From Harmothoe impar (Eukaryota > Annelida > Polychaeta > Phyllodocida > Polynoidae): a stretch of 64,000 nt of DNA. This document shows, piece after piece, positions 1 to 12,155 of this stretch (its first letter is position 1; every line of letters begins with the position of its first letter). The DNA is taken from the NCBI GenBank assembly GCA_947462335.1, contig OX381718.1, positions 39,648,976 to 39,712,975 on the forward strand, given 5' to 3'. A model generated the notes under the pieces. It did not search any database and was not told the origin of the DNA. It worked only from the letters and a program-made list of their open reading frames with translations. The position numbers and the translations under genes were made by a program.

Positions 1-374
1 CAATGAATTCTTTGGCAAGTGCATAAAAGTGGGCTATAATAGTATGGGAGCGTTCACGAATGACGACACCCATGCTGGGACATTTTCAAAGCTCCCACCC
101 ACCCCATGCCATTTCCTTTTGATAAAATCGCCTGTAGAGGTGTATGGCCCGGATGACATTTCCTCATGAAACCTATGTATATAGCCGCAACATACTAGGC
201 GAGGGGTAAACTATGGAGAAGAGACATCTTTTGTTGGTGGGACACTATTTGATGTTACACCAGTATTACAGGGGTACATAAACGGTAGACACCATGACCG
301 TCACACGTGACCTGTTTGTCACCACGCCACCTTTTTACTTAATGTTTCCCTTTTCCCCCTTTTTTCTCACTGCT

Positions 375-612
375 TAACCCTTTCAAGGCCACATAGCGCT
401 TTATCGGAATGCTGCGCGAATGCATGCAGCGCTGCAGAGTAATGCGCCAGTAATGCATTCAAGCACCATGCCGACCATATTGAGTTGACAATGCTGTCTA
501 AAGGTGTGCCCATTGCAGACCTGGCAAGTCTACTCGACAGGGCTGCATTCACGTATCATGACGACCAAGGTAGTCGCTCATCAAAGCACTATCAGCCCAC
601 ATTACCCTCTAG
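375..612. mobile_element. Family P palindromic MITE-like element, copy 1
   Basis: Starts TTAACCCTTTCAAGGCC..., with the mirrored GGCC/GCACTATG...AAAGCACT half at the right. Internally it has repeated GAATGCA..CCTGG.GAGT and ATCATGACGACCAAGG blocks in inverted orientation. Same layout as the copies listed below. Confidence 0.65.
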
Positions 613-1280
613 GACTATCTTAGCCTATCTCCAATGTCTAAGGAGTACTGAAAGCCCTAAACTGGTTGACTTCCGGCATGTCATCAATCAAAATATGACT
701 TTAAAGTACTGTACTATATACAATAACTGCAGTGTTATCAGGCATTTGTAGTCAGCGCTTTATGTTACCTTTTCATTGACTAGGAGAAATAGTTATATGG
801 TGATAAGAGGCGGAATCCGCAGTGGGCCTGAAATGGTCATAAATAATACCCGGCCTATTCATTGACAAGTAATGAGTGATAACGAGTTTAACTATGTAAA
901 AAACACACGAGTCTGGAACCTGGCTGCTGCTATGGTGGTCCTGTTGGCACTGGTTGGGGTAGGTCCCAGGTGGCCAGGTGAGAGTGGGGCCACCTGGTGA
1001 GTTCATCCATCAATACCCCAGCCAATCAGTATGACATATTGGTTGGACTGATTTTTCTTTTTGTATTTCGGTGATTAAGTTCATTTCCCAACCCCGATCC
1101 CTGTTGGAATAGTCCCATTCGCTGCCAATTTTAAAATGCCTGTAATTCAAGATAAATTGGTAAGAGCCATGTGAGACGAGCTGTTATGTTCATTTCTCCC
1201 CTCTGATTATACTGGAATGGACATAATGATTCGGCAGCCTGCCATTTTGCTCCTCCTGGGGAAGAAGTGGGTCCCTCGTT

Positions 1281-1532
1281 TTACCCTTATGGGGCCGCAT
1301 AGTGCTTTAGTGCGCTATGACCTTTGTCGTCATGATGCATGAATGCAGCCCTGGCCAGTATCTCCACAGGGCTGCATTTAAACACCCAACTCTGAGTGGT
1401 CAACACACTCTGAAAGGGTGGGCATTATGCATCAATGCAGTGCTGGCGAGTTATTCGCCGGCGCTACTTTGGGACATCATTGCCGTAACTGTTGTTTTAA
1501 CGTAACATATCATCCTGATGCTAATGGGTTAA
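1281..1532. mobile_element. Family P element, copy 2
   Basis: TTACCCTTATGGGGCCGCATAGTGCTTTA at left and ATGGGTTAAG at right, with GTCATGATGCATGAATGCAG blocks between. Non-autonomous; no coding capacity. Confidence 0.7.
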
Positions 1533-2099
1533 GATTACAGAGTTATTTATCGACCAGTCTAAGCAGAACAAGCTACCAACATTGCCAAGCCCACTATATA
1601 TATACTCTTCAATCAAAGACAAATCCTAGTCATCATCTCATATTCTCTTGATATTAAATCATTTCAACGGTAAAAAATAGTCACTCACGACCAAATTCAG
1701 TGTGGTTAGAACCATTACCAGACTTAAATTGGTGTAATAAATGCACATAGGATGGGAAGACTTTTGTGATTGAAATAACCACCACACACTGTTCACCTTG
1801 TTTCCTCACTTAAATGCAGGGCCAACCTTTTCCCCTTGAGTATTCATAATATTGTACATTGTGGGAGCAATGCTTGAGGAAGCATTCCCATGCCTCGTTG
1901 GGTACTTGTATGAGTTTACTCCCCTGGGGCCAGCAAATTACTCCGACTCTCTTTGTCGTATTGGACGTGGATAACTTAATGATTGCCAGGACTAGGAGGT
2001 CTGCCAAACTCCTATGTCACTGAGGACAGAGGTGGGAACTCGAAACTGAGGGTGGATAGTGCCTTATTGTGCTATCCCCTGGTTCTGAGACAGCTAGAC

Positions 2100-2430
2100 T
2101 GGCCAGGACTAGTCCCTGAAGCACTTTGTACAAACACTACTTGACTAACTAAGACTGACCTTTAGAGGTCTGTACAATCTTTGTACCAAAGACTACAGGA
2201 CTGGTAAGACGGAGACGTCTGTACAATATCTTTGTACCAAAGACTACCAAACTGACTAAGAATGACCTCTAGAAGTCTGTAAAATAGCTTTGTACCAAAG
2301 ACTACCAGACGAACAAAGACTGTGAAGTCTTACAATACCTTTGTATCTAGGGCTGCTAGACTGAGATTGGCCTCTAGACTGGGGGGTCTGTACATAGTCT
2401 ATTTATAGTCTGTGCAACATATTTTGTATG
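2100..2430. repeat. Short tandem repeat, unit with TGTACAAT..CTTTGTACCAAAGACTA
   Basis: At least four degenerate units, each containing AGTCTGTACAAT then CTTTGTACCAAAGACTA then a GACTGA..AAGACTGACCTCTAGAGG-type spacer. Units are about 55-65 bp and variable. No coding potential. Confidence 0.7.
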
Positions 2431-3237
2431 AAATAGCAGATCCGGTCACTGTGACCTACCTCAAGGACACAGCTATGCATGCCTCACCTGATAAGTTTAT
2501 TATAATGTATGGGTTTGGACCACCAAGTCAACCTGGCAACATGGCTGTTTTCCTGACGAATTAAGCATGGCGCTTTCCTGCAGATTTAAAGGGAGACACA
2601 AGCATTTCATTACCTTAAACCAAAATGGTGATTTTTTGATTATTAAGCAGCAGAGACATGGGGCACGGGCATTTCTTTAAACCGACAGGGGACATGGGGA
2701 CCCTCCGGCCCCCATCCAGGGCCTCCAATCTTGTGAAAAGATGCCAGTCACATTACCACACCTCATGCAAATAAAATTATATTTAATTTGAGGTCTATTG
2801 TGATGTACATTGTTTTTGTGTGTTTTGAGGGATAAATCTAGTGGTATATCCCCCCCCCCCCACCTGTTGCTAAGACATCCCCACTTCCTAAGGCATGATG
2901 CTAATGATGGCACTCTCATGTGTATTCACAGCAGTTTGAGTGACAGGGTAACAAGTCAGTCTGAAGAGTTGGTCCCACCTAACCCTTACATAAGTCTCCA
3001 TACATCTGTATATGCTCTGAGGTCCACTATGGGCCCACTGTTGTACCTACCTGTAAAGGTGGGTTCTATACATAGCACCTGGATGCTGGCCTCATACAGC
3101 ATACACCCAGTACACAGCCCGTAGAACCAGTTCTTACCTATATTTGTACAGGTTGGAGGATGGGCGGTACTTCTAGTAGTGAGGAGGAGGGAGAGGAGTG
3201 AGACACAGATATGTATAATTCACCTCCCCTCAGCACT

Positions 3238-3480
3238 TTAACCCTTTATGGGCAGCATAGTGATTTGATGCATGAATTTGTCATTATGATACATTATCAT
3301 GGGTTGAATTCAAGCATCATGACGACGCATTACTGACTGTACAGGCTTGATACACTCCTGAAGGGTGGGCATGATGATTGAATGCAGTCCTGGTGGGTAG
3401 AATCGCCAGGTATGCATTCATATAGCATGACAACTAAGGACCTAGCGTCTTAAAGCACTATGAGGCCCTCAAAGGGTTAA
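3238..3480. mobile_element. Family P element, copy 3 (well preserved)
   Basis: TTAACCCTTTATGGGCAGCATAGTG at left mirrors CACTATGAGGCCCTCAAAGGGTTAA at right. Length 243 bp; the centre is also self-complementary, so the whole element can fold back. Confidence 0.8.
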
Positions 3481-4468
3481 ACCATCACCATGCACAATAA
3501 CAGGCAAAGTGCCAAAGAGACATCACTGAGAGACTTGACTAGTCTGGGAACCTGTCTCTTTAACAGAGCTCACGAGTAGGTCAGGTCAAGACCTCCCAAT
3601 CAGCCACTATTATATAAACGATAATCGAAAGGCACCATCCTATGCATGGGAAATGTGTTACTGTCTTCATTTCAGTTTAAAACGTTCACTTTAATCATGT
3701 TACTGGCCAGCCTGGAATCTAATGCAAGGTACTGGTACCTGATATGTAAAATGTATATTGTTATATGTAAAATGTAAAACCTTAAAAAAGCTAAGTTGAA
3801 ATTGGAGAAAGAAAAAGAAAGAAAACGATGTAAAATGTTCATTCGTGAATCATTTTGACCAATCTGTTATAAAACAGCATCCAGTTCATAACTTGTCTCA
3901 ATCCTAATCACACTATGACTGATGCTAGTGGAAAGTGGCCAGGCTCCCAGGCTCCCAGTGTCAGATGCCTAAACAGGTGGGTGGTCAGGGCTGGTCGGGT
4001 TAGATAACGTGTCTGCCCCCCCCCCCCCCCACTGATTGGGGCTGGCAGGTATCCCTGTGGTCAGACACCCGTGTAATGGGACGGTCCTCCTCCAGGGGGC
4101 TCTTCTCCAAACACAGGGTGCTCTTAACCCTTTCACTGCTGGGCTTGAAAAATGCGATTTGGACCTTAACCACCGGCCCTATGCCATAGGAACATATAAA
4201 TATATAAGTAAGTCATCCCTGGCTCGATGGCTAAAGAGTGAAATAAGTTGCATTGGCTACAGAATTTACATTTTTCTGACAATGAGACATAGTATTTATG
4301 CAGAAATATTTTTGGATTGGTTCAAAAATACTTAATAGTTGTTTCATAGGGTAGCAGTAAACAGGTGGTATTGCTGTCATTGGGTAGAATTGTTGCTGCC
4401 CTGTGGCAGCAGCGGTTTTTCAGGGGTGTTTTAGATGCTGCCCAGAGGCAGCAGCGGCCCTTAAAGGG

Positions 4469-4859
4469 TAACCCTCTAAGGGCTGCCTAGTGCTTTAATC
4501 AATGCATCATCCCTTTGGTCGTCATGATGACCTGTGCTTTCCGCTGTACTATACATTCATTTTGAGATTCATTCACTTGTGCCCTCACCAGAAGGAATTA
4601 CTCATCACTGAGTTTATGTGGATTACTTCTTTAAGGGCCGTATAATGCTTTAATTTACTATGTCCTTGGCGGCCACGATGCATACAGCCTTGTCACGTCT
4701 ACTCGTCGGTGTTGGATTCATGCATCATTCTCATCAACTCCATAGGGTCGAGATGATGATACCATAGTGCAACCCCCGTGAAGGTGCATCCATGCATCAT
4801 GACAGCAACATGTTATATCTTATATGCATTAAAGCACGATGCTGTCTTGAAAGAGTTGA
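4469..4859. mobile_element. Family P elements, copy 4 (rearranged, probably two)
   Basis: A left end (TAACCCTCTAAGGGCTGCCTAGTGCTTTAAT) at 4,469 is broken off near 4,535. A second element (TTTAAGGGCCGTATAATGCTTTAAT) runs from about 4,631 to 4,859, ending in GCATTAAAGCACGATGCTGTCTTGAAAGAGTT. Confidence 0.65.
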
Positions 4860-6390
4860 TATAGGCATACTGATATACAGAGGGAATGGGATCAGTCAGG
4901 GTGAAATACCAGATGTGGAGGTGGTTTGGGAAGGGGTGTAAAGCTGGGTAGAAATCAGGTTAATACAAAGTTAGCCAGGTGGAAGTGTGTACCCTTCAAC
5001 CCCCGAAACTGTCATACTATTCTGTGAGCTTCACATGGGAATATGGGAAGTATGATATAAACTAGCAAACAGTCAGTGATAGGGGGATTTGCCAAGACTC
5101 AGCTGAGGCAAATGCTAGTGGCAATCGTTACAGTATACGATAATACCCGTCCCCAAAGTCTTTTCCATATGTATTTCCAGTGTTTCTTTTACTGTTTTAA
5201 ATGAAGATCTGCTTGACACAAAGCGCGTGGAATGTAACAGTGTTCCACCCAGAAGAGTGTAGTGCGTTCTGCAAGGCTTTATAATATGTATTTTCAAAAT
5301 GGGGAATGTAGGACTGCACTGGAAGAGGACTTAGATAGCTTCTACGAAAAGAAAAAGAAGGTACATGAATTAATAACAAATCAGGCGTGTGGTATATGGG
5401 TGGGGATAAAATGCTCAATTTATATAAAACTACCCCAATTACTAACACTTACTTTACAAAGGGTCCCATAAACCACACAGATTAAAACCACTGAGTGTAA
5501 TCCTTGCATATAATAAATAATCTGGTTTAATCTGGCAGTAATTGCACCGACTGATTAGGGTTATTATCTGATAAATGGTGATCTAAGTGATATACCTCCT
5601 AGTTCTATATAAAAGGTTTATGGTGATAGGATATACTGGATCCCAGAGCACTGGAATTTGGATAATGTGCACATTAGAACTCCTACGTACACGAAGGATA
5701 CTAAGTACATTTAGAAAGAAAAAGGGAAAAAGAGTAAAAGACGATTTCCTACTGTTGGTCCTCAAAGGGTTTAAACCATCTAAGACTAAGAGGCGAGGGA
5801 TCTGAAGCAAGAGCCTACTTTCTCTGGAATATATGTTGTTTCAGGGATGGATAATTAAAGCATAACACATGTCAGAATTTTGATGGTTACAATGTGTCAT
5901 CATGGGCACATGCTGAGTTCAGTTGAGTGCAGTGCCACTCGGTATGGGATGTAAAAGAGTCCTTGCCTTGGTAAAAGTGCCGGGGCATGGTTTCTACATT
6001 CACTATATATATAAATATCACCGTCACTCTCCCTGAAATTAAGCCCTATTACCTGTTACCAAAGGCGTAAAGCAACATGCATAACGCTTAACTAACCCTA
6101 TACCCTTAGATGATCCGCCCAGGGGCGTTGGTGGATGGGAGGGGGGGGTCTGGCAGGGTGTCAGGTCGGTGTGTAATGCACCTGGTTACACCTGAGTACC
6201 TGCCGCTTTGTTACACCTGTAATTATTGCTTATTGATCTCACCTATAACTACCCAATACCCATCCCTCATAAACACCCCTGACCCAATCACACTGTCTAA
6301 CCCCTTAAACCCGCAGATCTCGGTACCCCTCCACCGACCGTCAGGGCGCAGTCGGGGCATGTACTCAGCCCTATTTATAGGAGAGCTGGG

Positions 6391-6625
6391 GCTTTAAGAG
6401 CTGCATAGCGTTTTAAGGTTCTACTCTCTTTGTCGTCATGATGCAAGAATATAGCCCTGGTGAGTCTGCTCCTGCATCATGCCGACTCTTCAGGAGTGCA
6501 TAGACCTCAAAGAATCTTTAGGGTGCTTGAATACAGCATTGGTTACTCGCCAGGGCTGCATTCATGCATCATGCCAATAACGGGCGTAATGCATTCAAGT
6601 ATTTCGCGCCCATCAATGGGTTAAA
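6391..6625. mobile_element. Family P element, copy 5
   Basis: GCTTTAAGAGCTGCATAGCG at left, GCCCATCAATGGGTTAA at right, with internal GTCGTCATGATGCA and TGCATTCATGCATCATG arms. Confidence 0.7.
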
Positions 6626-7270
6626 GCAGCGACATGTATACACCATGGTTAAAGCTATGCATATAGGTAGATCATTTATAGGTTAAAAGCTGACCTAGTT
6701 CCCAGGGAGTCAGCTGACCTGGGAGGGATGAAGATGGCATCTACATGACTTAGTATCGATCCCCAATAGTCAAGTCAATAGGGGATTCCACCACTATTGG
6801 GAATACCCCTTCCTATGATGTTCAGCTTCATTCCTGTTCAGTCATACTCACTATCAAAATATTGAAGATAATTATACCATAATTTTACGTGTCGATTTGT
6901 CTTTGATTGAACCTTTCTCAGCGTGTTGCCTTTCATATGAATAGCATTGAATACTGTTTGGAAAGTTTCAAATCAAATAGTGTCGTTGTGGCCGGTGTCT
7001 TAGTATCATGGATCCAAAGTAAGTAGATCTACTCCAAAACTTACATCATTTGCAACAACATAAAGTCAAATAAAAGTAGAAAAAAAAATCATTTATTTGA
7101 TTACATTACCCAGAGACAATGATGGTGGTAGCCGACAATATTGGCATTCCTTAAAACTCCCCCTAGACATTCTTCAGATCATAGCATTACCCATTCCTTA
7201 TACTGCCTAGTCCCTTATGCAATCACCCCCTCCCCACCAACCAATTCCTACCCGAATCCTTAAGCCTCCA

Positions 7271-7505
7271 TTGACCCTTTAAGGGCGGCATAATGCATGA
7301 ATGCATCATGCCATTGGTCGTCATGATGCATTAAAGCAGCCCTGGCGAGTACCCCGCTCTTGCTGCAAACCTACAGGGTTGAGATACTCCCAAAGGGTCG
7401 GCATGATTCACTAATGCAGCACCGGGGAGTTACTCGCAGGAGCTGCATTGGGGCATCATGATGACAAATTTCAGCTTTTAGCGACATGCCAACCTTAGAG
7501 GGTTA
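7271..7505. mobile_element. Family P element, copy 6
   Basis: TTGACCCTTTAAGGGCGGCATAATG at left, CATGCCAACCTTAGAGGGTT at right, with the usual inverted GCATGA/TCATGC arms. Confidence 0.7.
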
Positions 7506-9244
7506 TGTCGTGATGACATGTGCAGCAGGAATGCCCTTCTCAGAAAGAAAAATCACATTTTAATAAAATGCTGAGAATTGCAGCACCAGAGGTCATGGGG
7601 TCATGGCACATGCACAGAGGGCCTTTCCTGGGACTGCCCCAGTTAATGGACACCTCCCGGAAGTGTTTGGCGTCACGCCCGTGTGGGTTTGTAAGGGCAG
7701 GTATGTGAGAGTCAACATGACTGGGTTGGGGACCCTGGAGGGGTGGGGGTGAGGTGGTGGGGGAGTGGCTAATGTTAAGATCAACTGATCTGACATGATC
7801 GTGATCCATACTAACAGTAAAGGGAGTCTAGCTAGCAGTTCTAACGGCTGGAACAGTACTTACTACAACTGCTACATACAGACCCTTGGTGAAAATGATG
7901 CTTTAGTACATCACTACATACAATGACCTTCGTGAAGCCTGTAAAATAAAGGGGAACTGGGGTAGGTGTTACGGGATATACTTTAGGTACATTGAGTAAC
8001 ATCATAGGACAAGTCTGGATAAAACGTGTCCATTCAGCATCAAGGTAACTTGTAGGAGCTGGGCCCTAGGGTAGAAGTTTGCTCAGCTTGAATGGGGTAC
8101 AGCATAGGACAAGTCTGTAGATTATGTGACAGAGGGTATAGTTCAAGACTGTATGTGATGCATGTATAGTATTCTCCGCAGACATCCTTAAAGCCCAGGT
8201 ACCCAGGGGTCCAACAATATACAAAGTCCACAGGCTAAGACACACAGTTAATATCACATCTAGCAGTGGACCCTCTGCTTTGCAGGCAATGTCCGCCACA
8301 TAGCCTAAGGCAAACCTTACTAGCCTCTCCATTTCCCGGTCCAACCAACTTTGGAGAGCATCCCTACCCCCCCCCCTCCCTCACACCAACACCTACACCA
8401 TAGGTGTGCCCCTTGGGGGTGGAAGGGTCCTTTTGTGAGCCACATTGGAGTACCCTGGAGGGTGGGACAGGCGTACCCCGTTAGGTTAACGGGTGTTTTC
8501 AGACTATTCAGTAGTTTTGACTAATTGTAATTAGGCTCTTACATTCACAGTCCCTGACCTTAAGTGCCCTCCTCCTCCTCCTCCTGCCCCTGGGAGGGCA
8601 CTTAGGTTAATGGTGGTCACCCACTGGCATTGTCCATGTCTATACTGCTTAGGCAATATACAAGGCCTCTGTTGGGTACATAGCCCATTATAGAGCTCTA
8701 TATAACATCAACCTGCCCTTTCCCATATGCTGCCATCTGTCCTTCTGTAGATTCTCGGACGTAATATCCTAATAAATATCCCAGTCGTAATGTCCCATTT
8801 CTGTAGACATAATGACCCACGTACTTGAGTGGACGCAATGCCAAACTGACATATAGTCGTTATATCCTACTGAACAAGTTAACTGTGATACCCACATGTA
8901 TACATATTGTAATGATATATGTCAGTGACCAGCCCTAATAATATTGTCAGCTAAATGATTCGTACCGTTGCCTCTATCCTTCCTACCTCAGAGCATTGCC
9001 ACCTATTTGTGTGTGTATGTTGATAGTGAGTTGTAACTTAAATTTAGTTGGCCGTGAAGATTGTCGTTTTTCCCTTTAGTGCTTAGTACATAGGGATTTA
9101 GGTAAAGACCTATTGTATTTTATGTATTTACACGTACAGGCAAATGACTGTGGTCAAATCCTGCAAATGCTAGAGGTGGTACAATATCGCACTTAAGCTT
9201 CGGACCAGGAGCTGAATGCAAATATGGGATGATAGCTAGCTACC

Positions 9245-9462
9245 TAGCCCTTTAAGGACCGCATAGTGCATGTATGCATTATGCCCTTATCGTCATGATG
9301 CACGAATGCAGCCATGGTGAACTGCATGGTGAATTGATACACTCCCAAAAGAGTCTGCATGGTGCATGAATGCCAATTACTCCCCAGCCCTGCACTCATG
9401 CATCATTAATTGCGACAAAGGGAATAATATCAAAGCATGATGCGACCTTTACATGACTAACG
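9245..9462. mobile_element. Family P element, copy 7
   Basis: TAGCCCTTTAAGGACCGCATAGTGCA at left, CAAAGCATGATGCGACCTTTACATG at right. Confidence 0.65.
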
Positions 9463-9880
9463 CCTTGAGATCTGAACATCTAGTCCTAGAGCCCTCTTTG
9501 TGTGCTGAGTGTATGTGTGTGTTTGGGGTTCTCTTACACTAGCAGCCTGGGGGATATAGAGGGGTTATTTTAGACCTTTGGTCATGACCAGTATAAAGTA
9601 GTAAGTGCTTAGTTTTGTTAGAGTGACCCCAACCCCTGCTCCCCAGACTGCGTATCTGTGTATAACATTAGCAGTATATCTACAGTGGTTTGTGGTCCAG
9701 AGATATTGATGAAGGACTTCTAGACAACTATATCTTGAAAAATTGAAATAGTTTTTCTCCGGCGCTATATACATAGGAGCTTACGCACTCACTACATATG
9801 GTACCCTAAAACACCCCAAATAGCGAAATGATTTGTCTATTTTCTGATAAACTTATACCCCTTACTCATGTAATACTTAA

Positions 9881-10172
9881 TCTGGGATTCCGCTAGGACT
9901 CGTTTTCTATTAGCCAATTTGGCGCATTTGTTTCAATTTTGATTTTCCAAATTGTATACCAATTAGCCAAATATTTTAACTGCGAAGTATTCACATTTGT
10001 TCACAACATTTAACAGTTAAATGTAATGAAATATTTGAATGATATTCAGGAGCAAAAATAGTCCAACAACCACAGTTAGCCAATTTGGCGAATTTTCAAT
10101 GGATAGCATTAGCCAAATTGAACTTTGATTTGCCATTGGCGATTTGGCGAGTGGCTAGCGGAAACCCAGCTT
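9881..10172. mobile_element. Inverted-repeat element rich in AGCCAAATTGGC
   Basis: Left TCTGGGATTCCGCTAG pairs with right CTAGCGGAAACCCAG. Inside are repeated TTAGCCAATTTGGCG palindromic blocks. Looks like a small non-autonomous DNA transposon about 200 bp before the first GSDH exon seen. Confidence 0.7.
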
Positions 10173-10378
10173 AATCCTAAATAATGAAATAATTGTATCA
10201 GTGGGAGGGACATTTATAGGACGGGTTAACTAGGCTAGTCAAGATATTGGTCTCCAGGGTGATATAAAGGTAATAACTGGTATATAAAATTTAATCTAGA
10301 ATAATCACGTTTTCTATAACACAATACAAGGGTCTACAATGCCGATTCTCACCCTCCTCTCTGTCCTCTCTTCCCCAG

Positions 10379-10554
10379 GAGCTCCATCCTTGGTAAGGTG
10401 CTGCGAATAGACGTAAATGGACGTAGTGACGGACCCTACACCAACCCACGTGACAACCCCTTCTACAACGTCGCCGGCACACGACGTGAAATCTACGTCT
10501 ACGGCGTCCGTGACATCAGCGCGTGTGACGTAGATAGCGGCGACAGGAACACAG
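10379..10554 (+). CDS. GSDH exon 1 in window (propeller, SILGKVLRIDVNG motif)
   Basis: Acceptor ttccccag precedes and gtaggc follows. Entry and exit are both phase 1. The peptide contains SILGKVLRIDVNG, then a DGPYTNPRDNPF segment and REIYVYGVRD. This series is diagnostic of the GSDH/HHIP-like propeller (LLGKILRIDVD, then IPxDNPF, then EIYAYGLRN in relatives). GC-rich third positions contrast with the AT-rich flanks. The upstream exon with the expected FGPDGxLYxxxGDGG segment was not found in the window. Confidence 0.93.
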
Positions 10555-10936
10555 GTAGGCTTCTGTTTCCCATGATCCTTAGAGCCTCCCACATCCGTTC
10601 CCACAGTTCCGCGCGACAAATAACGGAAGGGCATTGGAGATTGTCTTGTTCTCACTATATTAGGAGCTCTGTATCCCCTATGCTATACAGGTAATTCCGA
10701 ACATGTTTATATAATATGAACTAGTTCTTTCTATATGTTACTTCTTGTACCGCCACTTCTCTGGTCAAACCTCTTAATCAAAACATAGTCATAGAGATAT
10801 ATAATGATCAAAATAATTATATACTAGAAAGCATTGTAGATGCCTAACTAATATGGACGTGAATTTAGATTCATGCCAATATCTTATATCTTGACATAAA
10901 GTGCCTCAAATACTTGTATTATCGCCCACTGTGTAG

Positions 10937-11077
10937 GAGAGGGGCGTGGCCGCATCATGTGTACGGAGAGAGGGGACGGCCAGTCGGAGATCAACCTCCT
11001 CAACTCAGGACGTAACTACGGCTGGGACCTGAGGGACGGCAACGACTGCAGGTCGGGCAGAGACTGCAGCAACATCC
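10937..11077 (+). CDS. GSDH exon 2 in window (propeller blade, NYGWD motif)
   Basis: Acceptor gtgtag, donor gtgagt, phase 1 to 1. It encodes GRGRIMCTERGDGQSEINLL followed by GRNYGWD, the blade that in GSDH relatives reads GDVGQ...EEIN, then GGNYGW. It ends in a Cys-containing stretch (DCRSGRDCSN). It joins the preceding exon in frame at Gly-Glu-Gly-Arg. Confidence 0.92.
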
Positions 11078-11093
11078 GTGAGTTTACTTTGTG

Positions 11094-11432
11094 TTAACCC
11101 TTTACATGCCGCTTAATGCTTTAAAGTGGCATTCTCACCGAGCGTATCCCACTCACAATTCTAGTACTGTTCTAGTCTACTATGTGGTAAGTGCGAGTGG
11201 TGAGAATGCCCCTTTAATATGATGTGCCACTTGTCGCCATGATGCACGGATACTTAACTCGCAAGGGCTACATTCATGCATCATGACGATCCTTCGGTGA
11301 GTGCATCAATGTCACGGGGTTGGTACATGTAAATGATGCTTGAATGCAGCAGTTGCAAGTAACGCGCCATGGTTGCATTTCTGCATCATGACGATGAAGG
11401 GCACATTGGATCAGAGCATTATTTGGTATCTA
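11094..11432. mobile_element. Family P element, copy 8, interrupted by another palindrome
   Basis: The left end TTAACCCTTTACATGCCGCTTAATGCTTTAA begins 17 bp after the donor of the second GSDH exon. A hairpin of about 90 bp (11,125-11,216) splits it, and the P sequence resumes with TATGATGTGCCACTTGTCGCCATGATGCA. Confidence 0.7.
11125..11216. repeat. Nested short inverted repeat inside family P copy 8
   Basis: AGTGGCATTCTCACC at left is mirrored by GGTGAGAATGCCCCT at right, with further pairing of CACTCACA/TGCGAGTG. It sits within the CTTTAA-TATG sequence of the P element, so it inserted later. Confidence 0.75.
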
Positions 11433-11945
11433 AATAACTGTCCTATAGAATAACAGTGGGCAAGACTAGGGTTTGGGGAAGGTTTGGCCCCCGATACACA
11501 GGATGGGAATGAGATGTGGGATAGTTTCATACAAGTGGTCAAACTCCCACTATTAAATACGTAGCAATTCTCCACAATTTTACCCGTGATTTCCTACCAC
11601 CCATTTAGTCCCACCCCTTCCATTCTTCCCTCCCTTCCAGAGGTGTAAAGTGGTCAGGGAAGGTAGCAATTTCTCTTAAAACGGGCATTTTTATGTTTAA
11701 AATCAACATTATTGCAAAAGGGGGGTTTTCAGGGCAATTGAATACCTTTATAGGGATTCTATCAATACGTGGCTTACATATTCTCACCTCATAATCTCCA
11801 CGTGTCAGATCCCCCAGGCCACCGACTGTTGGTTTCATGACCACTATAGTTGTCCAAATACCTTACCCTGCCTCTTGAATTACCAATGACCCTAAGGTTG
11901 CACATTCTCTGGTGCATAAGACAATAATTTACGTATGATATACCT

Positions 11946-12155
11946 TTAACCCTTTAACGGCCGCATAGTGCTTTAATATGCTACTTCCCTGGTCGTCATG
12001 ATTCATGAAATCAGTCCTGGTGAGTAACTCGCCAAGGCTGCATTCAAGCCCCATACCGACACTTCGGCAGTGTATAAGCCATGTAGGGTCGGCATGATGC
12101 TTGAATGCACACATGCAGTCGACCAGGCGACGCCAATGCGGCCCTTAAAGTGTTC
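11946..12155. mobile_element. Family P element, copy 9
   Basis: TTAACCCTTTAACGGCCGCATAGTGCTTTAAT at left, GCGGCCCTTAAAGTGTT at right. Confidence 0.75.

Larger units (their letters stand above)
1..10378. other. Non-coding stretch, repeat-rich; no recognisable exon
   Basis: Reading both strands I found no exon matching the missing N-terminal half of the GSDH domain and no other protein family. Open frames here are short and lack domain signatures or good flanking splice sites. The stretch holds at least six copies of palindromic family P, a TGTAC-rich tandem repeat near 2.1 kb, C/G homopolymer runs and part of an inverted-repeat element near 9.9 kb. It is either a long intron of the gene or intergenic DNA upstream of an alternative start. 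Confidence 0.6.

Noticed and set aside
7520..7708. Open frame upstream of the gene on the + strand
   Set aside because: No match to GSDH or any recognisable family, no acceptor/donor pair in phase with 10,379.
10314..10655. 113-codon open frame on the minus strand
   Set aside because: It is antisense to the first GSDH exon, whose + strand reading shows the family motifs.
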